From positions 273,071,501-273,135,500 of the forward strand of contig JAUMIR010000004.1 of assembly GCA_030847615.1 (NCBI GenBank): 64,000 bases of DNA, read 5' to 3'. A program made the position numbers and the translations under genes. Of the stretch, positions 1 through 10,738 are shown in pieces. The notes under the pieces were generated by a model. That model saw only the letters and a list, made by a program, of their open reading frames with translations. It had not been told where the DNA came from and did not search any database. The stretch's first letter is position 1; every line of letters begins with the position of its first letter. Source of the stretch: Gambelia wislizenii (Eukaryota > Chordata > Lepidosauria > Squamata > Crotaphytidae).

Positions 1-918
1 GTCAACCTTTATATAATTTTCTTTTAAATTTTGACAAGCTGTAAAAAAGAATGTTCTTTGCCTTGCTTTTTGCCAATCATCCATGGATATGGTTTTGCCT
101 ATATAATCTGCCTACTGTATCATATACTCCTTAATGCAGTCCTGCTCTGTGTATCTTTTTAATAGTACTCTATAGAACTTGGAAATCTGCTTAGACCTTT
201 TCTCTTCCCGCAAGATTTTATCTAGGTCATTATATTCCATTTCTACCCCTCCTTTCTTTTATCCTCTAAAATTTTTTCATTTAATTGCAAGTAAGTAAAC
301 CAGTTTAAGTGATGTTCTTTCTAAAGTTTTTCCTCTTGTTTCCATCTTGAGTTCTGTGTCTCCAGCTTTTTTTGTAATGTCAGAATATCTTAACCACTGA
401 CCTACCTTACCCCATCTTGATAAGAATGCCTCCTGAGTTAATGTCCACAGTGACACGCTAAAGAAAAACATGCCTCTTACTTTTTTCCCAAACTCTTAAA
501 AGGCTTCTTCGCATACAGTGATTTGTGAAATCTCTGTTTACTTTAGCTTTCTCATAACACATGTATGCATGCCAGCCAAATCTAACATTATGACCTTCCA
601 GACTTAATAATTTCTCATTATTTAGTTTTACCCATTCCTTAATCCATGATAACACCGATGCTTGGTAGTATACTTTAAGGTCTGGAAGGTCACAACCACC
701 CCATCTCTAGTATCTGTGAGGTATCTCCATTTGAACCTTGCTTTCTTTTCCCCCCAAATAAACATATGTAGATCTCTTTCCCATGCTTCAAAGATTTTAT
801 CATTCGTCAGAATCAGTAGATTCTGAAATAAGTATAATACCTTCGGGAGTATAACCATCTTAATTACAGCAATCTTACCTAACAGAGTAAGGTCTAATTT
901 ATTCCATTTATTCATATC
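1..918 (-). pseudogene. L1 LINE ORF2 C-terminal fragment, runs off left edge
   Basis: On the minus strand, broken frames over about 1-915 read as the C-terminal third of an L1 ORF2 protein. The stretch with LLGKIAVIKMVILPKVLYLF and FIWGEKKARFKW matches the conserved region just after the L1 reverse transcriptase core. Next come IKEWVKLNNEKLLSLEG and SLLRVWEKSK, and then the far C-terminal FFFTACQNLKENYIKV near the window edge. The pieces lie in different frames (628-915, 458-655, 277-471, 1-240) and include an in-frame stop near 130, so the copy is dead. The 5' truncation is near 918, and the 3' end lies outside the window. L1 ORF2 normally supplies endonuclease and reverse transcriptase for target-primed integration. 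Family assignment is secure; subfamily is not determined. Confidence 0.85.
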
Positions 919-954
919 TTTACTCTACTCTACTTTTACTCTACTTATTCTAAC

Positions 955-1910
955 TTTTTATATTAGTAGAGCATAGTCGTGCCACAATCTGCTCCTGGTC
1001 TTGTTTTTGCAGAGAGAATGGGGCTTATCTATCATCTGCTTCCAATTATATAGTCTATTTGATTTCTATATTGGCCATCAGGTTGTGTCCATGTATACTG
1101 TCACCTCTTTAGTTTCCTGAAGAATGTGTTTGTGGTGAACAAACTGTTGGCTTCACAAAATTCAAGCAGTTGCTCTACTGCTTCATTTTTTGATCCTAGG
1201 CCAAATTCTCCTACAATCTTTGGTTCTGCTCTGTTTCCTACTTTTGCATTCAATTCCCTGTGATTAACAAAAAGTGCTGTTTTTGTTTGTGATCAATTTC
1301 CTCCTGGACTCCAGGACGAAATCTTTCAATTTCTTCCTCTTCTGCCTCTATAGTTGGAGCTCAAATTGGATTATTGTTATATTGATGGATTTTCCCTGAA
1401 ATCATATTGATATTATTCAGTCAGACTTTGCATTATATCCCTTGCCTGCTTTTGCTACATCTACCTTCACTATTAATGACACCCCATTTCTTCTTAGATT
1501 TTCATTTCCTGAGTAAACACACTATGTAGTTATCTGACTTAAAATGTTTCATTCCTGTTCACTTTAGCTCACTCACCGAAAGTATTGCAATGCTTACATG
1601 TTCCATTTCTTGTTTTACAATATCTAGCTTCCCCTGACTCATGCTTCTCACATTCCATGTTCCTCTAATATGTATTCTTACTTTAGCTATGATACCCTCA
1701 TATAATTGAAGGTAGGTTATGACTTTAGTCAACCGTTTTGCTTCTTATTTACCTAGAGTTAAATTCATTGCCACAACCAATACATACAGGGAGAAACACC
1801 ATGGGTGGGGATGGACAACTGCCAGGAGTTGGGAGACAACATTGGCCTCCTATGGGACCTTGGTGGGCTGCAAGCCTTCCCCTATTGTGCCCCCCCCAGT
1901 CCTTGTTTTT
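955..1910 (-). pseudogene. BovB/RTE-type LINE, decayed endonuclease region
   Basis: The minus-strand translation of about 960-1400 gives, with several stops and frameshifts, the C-terminal half of an APE-like endonuclease. It shows NAKVGN, GEFGLGSKNEAVEQLLEFCE, TNTFF, YTW, and PDGQYRNQIDYIIGS. This order is characteristic of BovB/RTE LINEs. Sequence to about 1910 appears to be the 5' portion of the same element, but homology there is weaker. It directly abuts the L1 remnant. BovB LINEs are the partners that mobilise Sauria-type SINEs, which also occur here (21037, 25328, 48343). Non-functional copy. Confidence 0.7.
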
Positions 1911-3250
1911 TTTTTCCTTTTCCTTTTTATTTTAAAATGCTTCCATCTGTTTAAAGACCATGGCTACAATTTTACCATGTTGAGGGAAAGAGGGAGTGGC
2001 CCATTTAGGCCCAAGATGTCTTTTTTTTTTTATACCAGGTAGTAAACAAACAGGGCTTCTAAGTTCTGATAATAACTAATAGATTCCTATCCGACAGTCT
2101 CATTGCTGAGGTTGTATATGTGCTGGTGGTGTAAGTAGGAAGGCCAGGTTGGACCTGGGAAGGTTGTGTCAGATAGACAGCCTGTTCTAGTTTCTACCTG
2201 GATCAGCCTAGTAAGATGGATGGATGGATGGATGGACAGAGAACATTGGCTTTATGTGACTTGCTCAGCTCCTTAAAAAATGGTTTTTAAAATCCCAGTG
2301 TGTCATAGGTGGAGTTAGCTATTTTTTTATGCTTGTCACTTCAGTTCATCACATTCAGCTTCCAAAATCACCCAAGGAACCAAGACTTCTGAGTTCTGAA
2401 AGTTTCTAACATCTTAGAAAGTTTCACACAGAAATCGAACAGATTTAAATAGAAACATACTCTTAAGCAGAGATACATAATATGTGAAGATTACTGATAA
2501 CACATACCACATTACTAGTTCTCACCTGTGGGATGGAGGTTACTTCAAGATAGAAAATGGTGTGTGTGTGGTAGTGGTGGGGAATGTCTTACTGGCTAGG
2601 CTAAGACCTTCCTCACCACTATTACAAACCCAGGAGTAAAGCTTCAAATATTCTTTATGCTGGTATTGGTTGGTTTAAATTAGAATATCTGTCACCTGCA
2701 CTCTAGCCTTATTGCTTCATGCTTCATCTGTCCAATTATCAAATCCCCTGCTGTACTGAGAGCATTTTGCTGTGCTCAGGGATTAACTGAACCCTCAAAT
2801 ATGGAATGTGCAGTGCTCTGCATCTTGTAAAATACAATAACATGCGCAGCAGCCAGTTTTTATCAAGCATGTAATAATACACTCTCACAAACTGTATAAG
2901 TGAGAATTCCCAAAGATCACCAGAAAAGGCATGGCACTAGAGATAATACAGCAAAAACATATTCACAAACACTTGACAAATCAGTAGGTGCAGCAATATA
3001 TTTACGACTGCAATATGAACTGGAAAAAACTATTTGGGGAAATGAGGTTCCCATTTTCTTGCACAGCCCTGAAGTACTCAGAGACATCATAAGTAAGTTG
3101 TCTTGTTCCTGCGACTATGTGCATTGAACAGATTGTTGCTTTAGGCAGAAATAATACTACTCTGAAGTCAAGAAACTTGAATCAACACTAAGCAAAGCAA
3201 CTTACTGCCTTATGTGATTTTTCTCTCCTGGTGATATCACACTTGTTTTC
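1911..3250. other. No gene seen; AT-rich unique-looking sequence
   Basis: I see no coding homology or RNA gene. A short (ATGG)n microsatellite sits at 2215-2236. A 75-codon frame at 2900-3127 has no recognisable motif and no splice context that I can defend. Confidence 0.5.
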
Positions 3251-3251
3251 T

Positions 3252-3472
3252 GAGGCTGCATCTGCCCTGCATAAATAATGCAGTTTGACACCACTTTACC
3301 TGCCATGGCTCACTGCTATGGAACACTGGGATTTGTAGTTTGTTGTGGCACCAGAGCTCTCTGACAGACAAGGCTACAGATCCAAGAATTCCATAGCACT
3401 GAGCCATGGCAGTTAAAGCGGTGTCAAACCAGATTACTTCTGCAGTGCATATGCAGTGTCGGCTGAAGGAAT
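3252..3472. mobile_element. Palindromic MITE (CTGCAG family)
   Basis: The two halves are inverted copies. The left half runs through TTTGACACCACTTT, GCCATGGCTCA, GCTATGGAA and GGGATTTGTAGTTTGTTG. The right half carries the reverse complements TTCCATAGC, TGAGCCATGGC and GGTGTCAAA. The ends contain CTGCA motifs in inverted orientation. It is non-coding and resembles foldback hAT-type MITEs common in lizards; the superfamily is not proven. Related copies lie at 8755, 32256, 55335 and 58206. Confidence 0.6.
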
Positions 3473-3499
3473 AAGGCCCAAACAACAAAGTTGTGGAGA

Positions 3500-4245
3500 T
3501 GATGGGTAGAGCATTGCTGGGGCATACACAGGGGTGCAATGGGGGAGCAAAATGAGGCTATTGTTTCCTGAAATAATACTTCCCCAATGATTTTTCCTTC
3601 AGTTCCCAAATTTCAGCATTGCAGAGTGTGAGATACTGAAAATTGTACAAACCTAGAACCCATATGTTTGTGATTTTCACATTCCTATGGTAACTTTGTC
3701 TGCTCCTTTTCTTTGGATGCCTAAATTGCATTTTTTAAAAGTTCAAATGAAGACTTAAATTATTGCAATGCTAGAAATCTGGGGACTGAAGGAAAATTTC
3801 ATTTGGGGTCAAAATTCTTATCTGGGGGGCAATGATCTCATTGTGCCATAGATACACCTCGGCTTCCATATCCCCTTGGTAAAGTGTAGCTGAAAAATCC
3901 ATTTAATGATGTATTTATATTAAGTGATTATTTATTGAATTTATACCTACCTTTCTCCCAGGAGTTTCCCTTCCTATTTCAAGTGGTAACTAATGAAGCA
4001 GAGGAAGGTGCTAGGAGATGGTAAGACAGTATATTGTAGTGGGTGGCAGAATGAAGTACGTAAGAAAGGCAGACAGAAAAGAAATGATAAAAGGACTTGT
4101 TGTCACTGTTTCTGCTGTGCTGTTGTTCTTTGCTCTCAAGTCAACTTCAGGTTGATGCTATAAATTTGGGAACTGAAATAAAACTTCATTGGGAAGATAG
4201 AATTCTTATTTGGGGAGCAATGCCCTCATTTTGCCCCTTCCCCCA
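3500..4245. repeat. Local repeat present three times (one inverted)
   Basis: A block of about 100 bp containing GGGAACTGAA, then AATTCTTAT, GGGGAGCAATG and a TTTTGCCCC-like end occurs at about 4150-4240 (plus) and 3775-3880 (plus, diverged). It also occurs at about 3500-3620 in inverted orientation. An LTR or TIR structure is not evident. A short TATACC..CTTTCTCCC sequence at 3905-3990 resembles the 3' tail of an L2-like LINE on the minus strand. Confidence 0.45.
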
Positions 4246-4541
4246 CAGCTACACACATGCTAAAAGTTACAGTTACATCATAAAAATAGTGACATTGGCC
4301 CTTATTAAGTTACAATTGTAATGAAATGCAATTATAGCTTTTCTCTTGGGCAAAGGATTTAATTATGAGTAACTACTTATTTGGAACTACAAAGCAGAGT
4401 CACCCTTATCTGGAATTCTGAAATCCAAAATATTCCAAAATCCAAAATTGTCCACATGAGTAGCTAAGATCATGATACCTTTACTTTCTAGTGGCTCAAT
4501 GTACACACACTTTGTTTCATGCACAAAATTATTTAAAAATA

Positions 4542-5252
4542 CAGTGGGACCTTGCTATCTGCTGTGGTTTGGTTCAAGGACCCCCCCCCACCATGGATAC
4601 CAAAATCCGTGGATGCTAAAGCCTCATTATGTACAATGACATAATAAAATTGCGTCCCTTATATAAAATGGCAAAATCAAGGTTCGCTTGTTCATTTTAT
4701 TATTATTTTATTTTCAATCTGTAGATGGTCGAATCCATGGATACAAAATCTGTGGAATCATAGAATCATAGAGTTGGAAGAGACCTCAAGGTTGGACCAA
4801 TCATAGAGTTGGAAGAGACCTCAAGGTTGGACCATCCAGTCCAACCCCCTACCATGCAGGAATACACAATCAAATCATTCCCAACAGATGGCCATCCAGC
4901 CTCTGTTTAAAAACCTCAAAAGAAGGAGACTCCACCACACTATGAGGCAGTGTATTCCACTTCTGAACAGCTCTTACTGTCAGGAAGTTCTTCCTAATGT
5001 TTAGGTGGAATCTCTATTCCTGTAGTTTGAACCCATTGCTCCATGTCCTAGTCTCTGGAGCAGCAGAAAAAAAATTACCCCATCCTCAGTATATCATCCC
5101 TTCAAATATTTAAACATGGCTGTCATGTCACCTCTCCACCTTCTCTTCTCCAGACTAAACATGCCCAGCTCCTTGAGCCGCTCCTCATAGGGCATGGCTT
5201 CCAGACCTCCCACCATCTTGGTTGCCCTCCTCTGGATATTGAAGGGTGACTA
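4542..5252. mobile_element. Tigger-type MITE, copy a, split by CR1
   Basis: It starts CAGTGGGACCTTGCTATC after TA and carries the family's internal marker GGATACCAAAATCCGTGGAT and CTTATATAAAATGGCAAAATC. It is interrupted after ATCTGTGG at about 4755 by a minus-strand CR1. The terminal GGATATTGAAGGGTGACTA resumes at about 5236 and is followed by TA. With the CR1 removed, both ends and the TA duplications are accounted for. Tigger MITEs are non-autonomous and are moved by pogo-type transposases. Other copies are at 5447, 17656, 24134, 39435, 39719, 41770 and 55513. Confidence 0.75.
4756..5236 (-). mobile_element. CR1 LINE 3' fragment
   Basis: The minus-strand CR1 3' end begins with the tail repeat (AATCATAG units at 4756-4770) and continues into the conserved sequence before the stop codon and the C-terminal reverse-transcriptase coding region. 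It ends near TTGCCCTCCTCTGG. A 35-bp segment (4764-4798) is duplicated in tandem at 4799-4833, next to the tail. The fragment is truncated and non-coding. It lies inside a Tigger MITE. Confidence 0.85.
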
Positions 5253-5446
5253 TATTGCAAATAAAATTATCCTCTGTCTATGTATGTAAGATGTATATGA
5301 AACATAAATGCATTTCATGTTTAGACTTATGTCCCATCCACATGATATCTCATTATGTATATGCAAGTATTCCAAAATCTGGAATATTCCAAAATACAAA
5401 ATACCTCTGGTTCCAAGCATTTTGGATAAGGAAGACTCAGCCTATA

Positions 5447-5710
5447 CAGTAGGACCTCCGAATCCGCGGGGACTTGGTTACGGGGACCCCTGCGGATACT
5501 GAAAACTGCAGAAAACAGTGAATGCCATTGAAAATAATGGGACCTCCAGTTTAAAATACCATAGAGTTGCCTTGGAGGACCTAGATAATGTCTAGATAGG
5601 ATGCCTCTCTAGGCATTTTCTAGGAAGACTCTGTGGTAGGTGTGCTGTTTTGTGTCCCGCGGATAACTGAATCAGTGGATAATGAATCAGTGGATATGGA
5701 GATCCTACTG
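5447..5710. mobile_element. Tigger-type MITE, copy b
   Basis: The terminal inverted repeats are CAGTAGGACCTCCGAATCC and its counterpart ending GATATGGAGATCCTACTG, with TA on both sides (5445-5446, 5711-5712). The interior has no coding capacity. Copies at 24134 and 55513 share the CAGTAG-type termini. Confidence 0.8.
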
Positions 5711-5712
5711 TA

Positions 5713-6942
5713 GTTCTTTCCAAGCTCTGTTTAGAGTGTAGGCATAATGCAACACTCATACTGCCTTGCCAACATGATGGGACTTCCCTCCTTTCTCTGT
5801 CCCTCCTGCCTACAAGCCTCAGATCGTCCCCAAAACAGGCTCTGGGGGGGGGTTTCCATCCTTCTAGAGCAGGGTTTTGAGGTGCACAATGGATTGCAGT
5901 GGTGAAGGGGATTATCCTGCCTTCATCTGACGGACACCAGTGCTCCATCAGTAAAAATCCAATGTTGAATTCCGCCTATATGTTTGTTTTATACTACTAT
6001 TGTAAAGTGATAAATACATTTTAATTAATAAATAAAGCTGGGAGACACAAGACACTGGCATTGTTGTCTTCACAGCAGGCATTTTGGACTAACTGCTATG
6101 CTGGGTAATCCTGGAGTGAAAGGTAACCTATATTGTATATCCTTGGACTCTCCCACTGGGTGCTACCATATGTGTTCATGAGAAAATGGAAGGAACAACT
6201 CAGCAGGATCTCAAATACAAGGGGAAATCTGACAGCTACAACAACAATCCCTGCATACACAGGGTATATAATAAATCAGCATTGTTAGACTGCAACATGA
6301 AGATCTTGAAGATGTATTGTACTACAGATTGCTCATGGCAGTTGTGTTTGTAGGCATGATGCCAATGCACAATGGGCCTATTAAAAATGACAGGACAAAT
6401 ATAGCTTATTTGAATAGCATTACAGACTCAGATCATTAAAATCCACTAATCACATAGGATAGGTAATTTCAAACTTTCAATTTAAAAACATTACTTTATA
6501 ATTACAGCATAAATCTTTACTACTTTCTTCCTTACTACTAGATGGTGTTTTCATTTCAGTCCCTTCTTCAAAAAGGAAAGCCTGAAAAGAAAAAAGAGGT
6601 TGTTATTTTATGGACGCTTTCATAAAAGGGAGACATTTTAAAAAACATTTTAGAACTTTCTATACACAATTAGATTGAAAAAAATTACTTTTGCCTACTA
6701 AATGTTAGCTTTCTGCTCTGTATTAGCATAACAGCATAAGAAAACATTATAGGTCTGTGCTTTTTTCAATGTAACCTTCTGCTGTATTAAGAAGTTGATG
6801 TGTCAAAACCCATTATCCACATGCATAAAATCAAACTGGGTCTCAATGCAGCAACAAATAGCTTTAGAACCAAGGTGATGTTTTCCTTTCTGTATTATTC
6901 CCAAATATGCCATACATACTATTTGCTGAAGTTCTTCTATTT
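5713..6942. other. No gene seen
   Basis: There is no recognisable coding region, RNA or intact repeat. The stretch is AT-rich with short homopolymer runs. Confidence 0.45.
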
Positions 6943-7324
6943 CATAGAATCGTAGAATCATAGAATTGCAGAGTTGGAAGAGAACACGAAGGCCATCCAG
7001 TCCAACCCCCTGCCATGCAGGAAATCACGATCAAAGCATCCCCAACAGATGGCCATCCAGCATCTGTTTAAAGACCTCCAAGGAAGGAGACCCCACCACG
7101 CTCCGAGGGAGTGTGTTCCACTGCCAAACAGCTCTTACTGTCAAAAAGTTCCTCCTAATGTTGAGGTGGAATCTCTGTTCCTGGAGCTTGCATCCATTGC
7201 TCCGTGTTCCAATCTCTGGAGCATCAGAAAACAAGCTTGCTCCATCCTCAATGTGACACCCCTTCAAATACTTAAACAGGGCTATCATATCGCCTCTTAA
7301 CCGTCTTTTTTCCAGGCTAAACAT
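6943..7324 (-). mobile_element. CR1 LINE 3' fragment
   Basis: The 3' tail repeat (ATAGAATCGTAGAATCATAG) is followed by a minus-strand frame at 7031-7324 with ALFKYLKGCHIEDGASLFS, LQEQRFHLN and TVRAVWQWNTLPRSVV, which is the CR1 ORF2 C-terminus. It is truncated at 7324, next to AT-rich sequence. The remaining frame is uninterrupted, suggesting moderate age. Confidence 0.85.
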
Positions 7325-7532
7325 ACTATAGATTTAGTAAATATAAAAATTAGTAAAAATAGTAAAGATACTATAAAGCTATAGATTTTTTTAAAAAAAA
7401 TTAAAAGGGGGCATGTGGACCAGTGGTTACATGAATGACTGCCTGGAAATAACACATTTTCCATTGGAATGTTGCAAGAGGTTGCTTGACTCAAGAGGCT
7501 GAAAATAGATAGGAGACAATGTTCATCTTTTA

Positions 7533-8075
7533 GGGCTCATCCACACAAGCCAGGATATACCAGCTCTCCACTGGCATAACCTGGCCATGGATCTTGCCCG
7601 TTGTTCCCCTGTTCCCTCCACAGAATGGGAGGAAATCCTGACAGGCATGCCGGCCCTTTGTTGCATTTACCACTGCCATTTTCCTTGCTGTCTCAGAAGA
7701 CCAGAAGGGGGCCCTCAACATATGACCAAGGCCCTCTGCATGTGACCAGCCTTGGTCACATGCTGTGGGACTCCTTCCTGCCTTCTGGGAGAGCCAGGAA
7801 AACCAGCAGGAGCAGTGGGAACTGGCCTGCTGGCCAGGATCCTGAGGACACATGGGGCCTGGTCCATTTCCTCCTGGTGGAAACAGGGTAAGGCATGGTT
7901 TTTTAAACACAATGTATCGGGCTCTACCCCATCTCCCCCCATCTGAGCTCCATATCTGCCCAAGGGGTGGTGAGGACTGCCCAGGGGCAGAACAGCACAA
8001 ATGCCCTGCATCATCAGGACTGGGAGGCTCTGAGATGGGGGCAAGACCATGTATATTTTCCATCTAGATAAGCCC
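7533..8075. mobile_element. PIF/Harbinger-like MITE, copy A1
   Basis: The terminal inverted repeats are GGGCTCATCCACACAAGCC (left) and the reverse of GGGCTTATCTAGATGG (right). The flanking 3-bp duplication is TTA on both sides (7530-7532 and 8076-8078), as expected for PIF/Harbinger transposition. Length is 543 bp. The long frames across it on both strands are compositional accidents in GC-rich sequence. Related copies are 42078-42563 and 53778-54633. Confidence 0.7.
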
Positions 8076-8268
8076 TTAGCCTTAATAAATGAGTATTGAA
8101 TTTATTGAACACACACACCACCTATTCATGTGTATAAATGTCTGTCTACAGGAACTTCACTCCATGCATTTGATGAAGTAGACCCAGTCTATGAAAGCAT
8201 ATGCTATAAACTTCCTTGTCTCAGTTAGGAGATTTTCAAATGTGGTAAAAAAAAAAAAACCCAACCAA

Positions 8269-8697
8269 GGAGGTCGGGAGAAGAACAGGGCTGTTGTGCT
8301 TACAGAGCCTCATTTCATACAGCCCCATCCTCCTCCCGACCTTCCCCCGTCCTTCCTCCATGCTGCGGGCGTGGCTTTTTATTGACAGGGAATCTCCATT
8401 AATAAAAGCGGCATATTTCTCACACCGGCAGCACGGAGGAAGGACGGGGGAAGGTCGGGAGGAGGATGGGGCTGTCTGAAATGGGGCTCTGTAAGCGCAA
8501 CAGCCCCATTCTCCTCCCAACCTTCCCCCATGCTGCGGGCACCACTTTTTATTGATGGAAAATCTTCGTCAATAAAATGTGGCACCCGCAGCATGGAGGA
8601 AGCACAGGGGAAGGTCAGGAGGAGGACAGATGAGGACAGCATCATCTGAAACGGGGCTCTGTAAGTACGACAGCCCCGTTCTTCTCCTAACCTCTTC
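8269..8697. mobile_element. Foldback element with nested inverted repeats
   Basis: The outer ends are inverted copies: GAGGTCGGGAGAAGAACAGG at the left and the reverse complement of GAGGTTAGGAGAAGAACGGG at the right. Inside, the motif pairs CAGCCCCATCCTCCTCCCGA / GGAGGAGGATGGGGCTG and TGCTGCGGGC / CGGCAGCA repeat, giving two foldback units in tandem (about 8282-8475 and 8490-8697). No coding function. The superfamily is uncertain. Confidence 0.65.
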
Positions 8698-8754
8698 AGA
8701 GGGGGGGGGGGTCCCCTGTTTGAAAAAGTCCTGGCTGTCTTAACATGATACAAC

Positions 8755-8985
8755 TGCCCACTGAGGGATCTCCAAACACTACACAATTATAGCACTATGA
8801 TTCCACTATAACTGCCATTGTTCTATCCTATGGAATCCTAAGACTTGTAGTTTAGGGAAGGGTACTTAGAATTCTCAGCCAGAGAGTTCAAGTGCCTCAA
8901 CAAACTACAAACTCCATGATTCCACAGCATGTTGCCATAGCAGTTCAAATGGGATCATGGCACTATAGTTGTATAGTGTTGTCAT
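8755..8985. mobile_element. Palindromic MITE, diverged
   Basis: The left half has CACTATGATTCC, TATGGAATCCTAAGACTTGT and AGTTTAG. The right half has CAACAAACTACAAACTCCATG and ATGGCACTATAGTTG. The layout matches the element at 3252, but it is more diverged. Confidence 0.45.
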
Positions 8986-9920
8986 GATGGAGTTCACATC
9001 ATCCTGCTGCAAAAGGTGGTGCAGAGCCCATCATGACAAGTGTGAAATGGCTCCAGGTGAGAGATCTTGGCTCCAATGCAAGGTTTAGGCTCCAAGCAAT
9101 TCTTCTTTTCCCCATATGTCATGGCTTCCTTTAATTGTACAAAAATGTCTCTGCATAAGCATAATATCTTTTTTTGAAATGTGTAATGAATATTCACAAA
9201 TTTTCTTTTCCTCAAGGAGAATGAATGTCTGAACATTCTGGGACACCCCACTGCAAGGGGGGGGGACTCTCAATGTCTGCAGAAGTTTTAAAAAAGAGTA
9301 AAAAAGACTTGTGCATTTTAATTTGTTTTTCTTTTTTATTTCTTCTTGTTTTTCTGCAAAATATGTTGCATTCTGTCATGTTTTGACAAAACAATGATTT
9401 GCTTACACAATTCATTTTTTTCCAAAAGTTCACCACAAAGTCCCAGATTTTTTTAAAAAAAATAATTTAAAATATGTGCATACAGTATAAATATTTCCAG
9501 TGGGGAGAAAATATCTGAAATGTTTCATTCTCACATCTGAGACTAAAATATAAGTAGATTTAGATTGCTAATCTTTGGCCTTTGTGAAACTAAGCACACC
9601 CACACAGCAAGTGCAAAAGGACAGGCCGATTGAGCACAAAGACATAAAATATCAGTAATATTCCTTTTACTAGTTCATGCTGCAAAGCAGAAGTTACCAC
9701 ATTTTCAAAACGATGAGACTAAAGAAAAATCTTGCCATTGTAAATCAAGAATTTTCAGGAGTGCGGGAGGAAAATGTCTAGTCTCTTGTGGTCCTCCTTC
9801 TCCCTCCTGTTCCAGTGGCATAAACCCTTTTTCTCCCCACCACTATCTCATCACCAATGGCAGATCACCAAAGGGACAATAATGGCAGTGATGCATCCTG
9901 TGGACAGACCAAAGATGGAC
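8986..9920. other. No gene seen
   Basis: Non-coding, AT-rich. Short minus-strand frames here show no family motifs. Confidence 0.45.
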
Positions 9921-10357
9921 TTACATCCATAAGATCCAATGATTTCTCATTTTCCAAGCATGCCCTTCATGGAAAAGGAACAAAGACAGCTTTGGAACTG
10001 GCATATTGAAAAGGGCTGTGGAATTAAGCCAGAAACGCCCTCTGCCTTGGCCAGTACGAGCCAAGGAGGGTTTTGATGTAATGGTTTCTTTATCACAGTC
10101 ATTTGTGTTAGCTGGAGAATTCTGAGAACTGAAGTCTTCCAAATCTCTGAATGGAATATCTGGTTGAAAGAAGCAGTGATTATCTCCCCCAGCAATAGCT
10201 GTTGGGATAACAATAACTTATGCCTTATGGTATTGCTGTTGGTACAGTCAAAATTCAAATTCATCAGCTCATGAGTCAAATCTCGCAGGTTCACATTTCT
10301 CAAATGTTCAAAGAGCTTTGACTCCATTCTAACAAACTCAAATGTTTCATAATCCAA
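9921..10357 (-). pseudogene. Unrecognised protein-like sequence, possible retrocopy or exon remnant
   Basis: A minus-strand frame of 136 codons (10357 to 9947) begins MDYETFEFVRMESKLFEHLR and is non-repetitive with balanced composition. An overlapping frame (10142 to 9921) contains EDFSSQNSPANTNDCDKE and LARTGQGRGR, which also looks protein-like. A frameshifted pseudogene or retrocopy would explain both. I do not recognise the family. I see no clear splice sites, poly(A) tail or target duplication. It could be chance. Confidence 0.25.
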
Positions 10358-10738
10358 GATGAGATTATGGAGTTAATTTATATTTTCTACACATCTGTGT
10401 TCTAAATGACGAAGCATCTAAACACTGCCATGTTTGTATATGATCAGATGTTAATTTCTGTAAACAAGCACATATAATATGTCAACAGCCAATCAGAAGG
10501 ATACATAATGACACATTCTGTCATAACATTTGGGCTGGAGGAAAATGCCATATTGCACATGTCGCACGCCAGTGATGCACTTCTGTGACAGGCATGCACA
10601 AGGATTCAGAGATAATTCAAAAACTTTGAACACTGTGGAACTTCAGTCCAAATTTATATCTCTGTATTCATAATTCAGCAAGGAAATTACAAATGATGAC
10701 AGGGACGCTTATCGCACAACTAGGTATAGCAGCAGTGT

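Larger units (their letters stand above)
4395..5444. mobile_element. Tigger7/MER44-like pogo MITE, interrupted
   Basis: The left part (4395-4540) begins CAGAGTCACCCTTATCTGG and continues with repeated TCCAAAAT and CATGCACAAAATTA. The right part (5253-5444) contains TATGAAACATAAATGCATTT, GACTTATGTCCCATCC and TCCAAAATCTGGAATATTCC, and ends GGATAAGGAAGACTCAGCC. This is the order known for the mammalian MER44/Tigger7 family, with terminal inverted repeats of the TTATCC type. The middle is occupied by a second MITE (4542-5252), which itself contains a CR1. The right end directly abuts another MITE at 5447. Confidence 0.7.

Noticed and set aside
7530..8063. 177-codon minus-strand frame
   Set aside because: It spans a Harbinger-like MITE end to end and overlaps equally long frames on the other strand, so composition is the likely cause.
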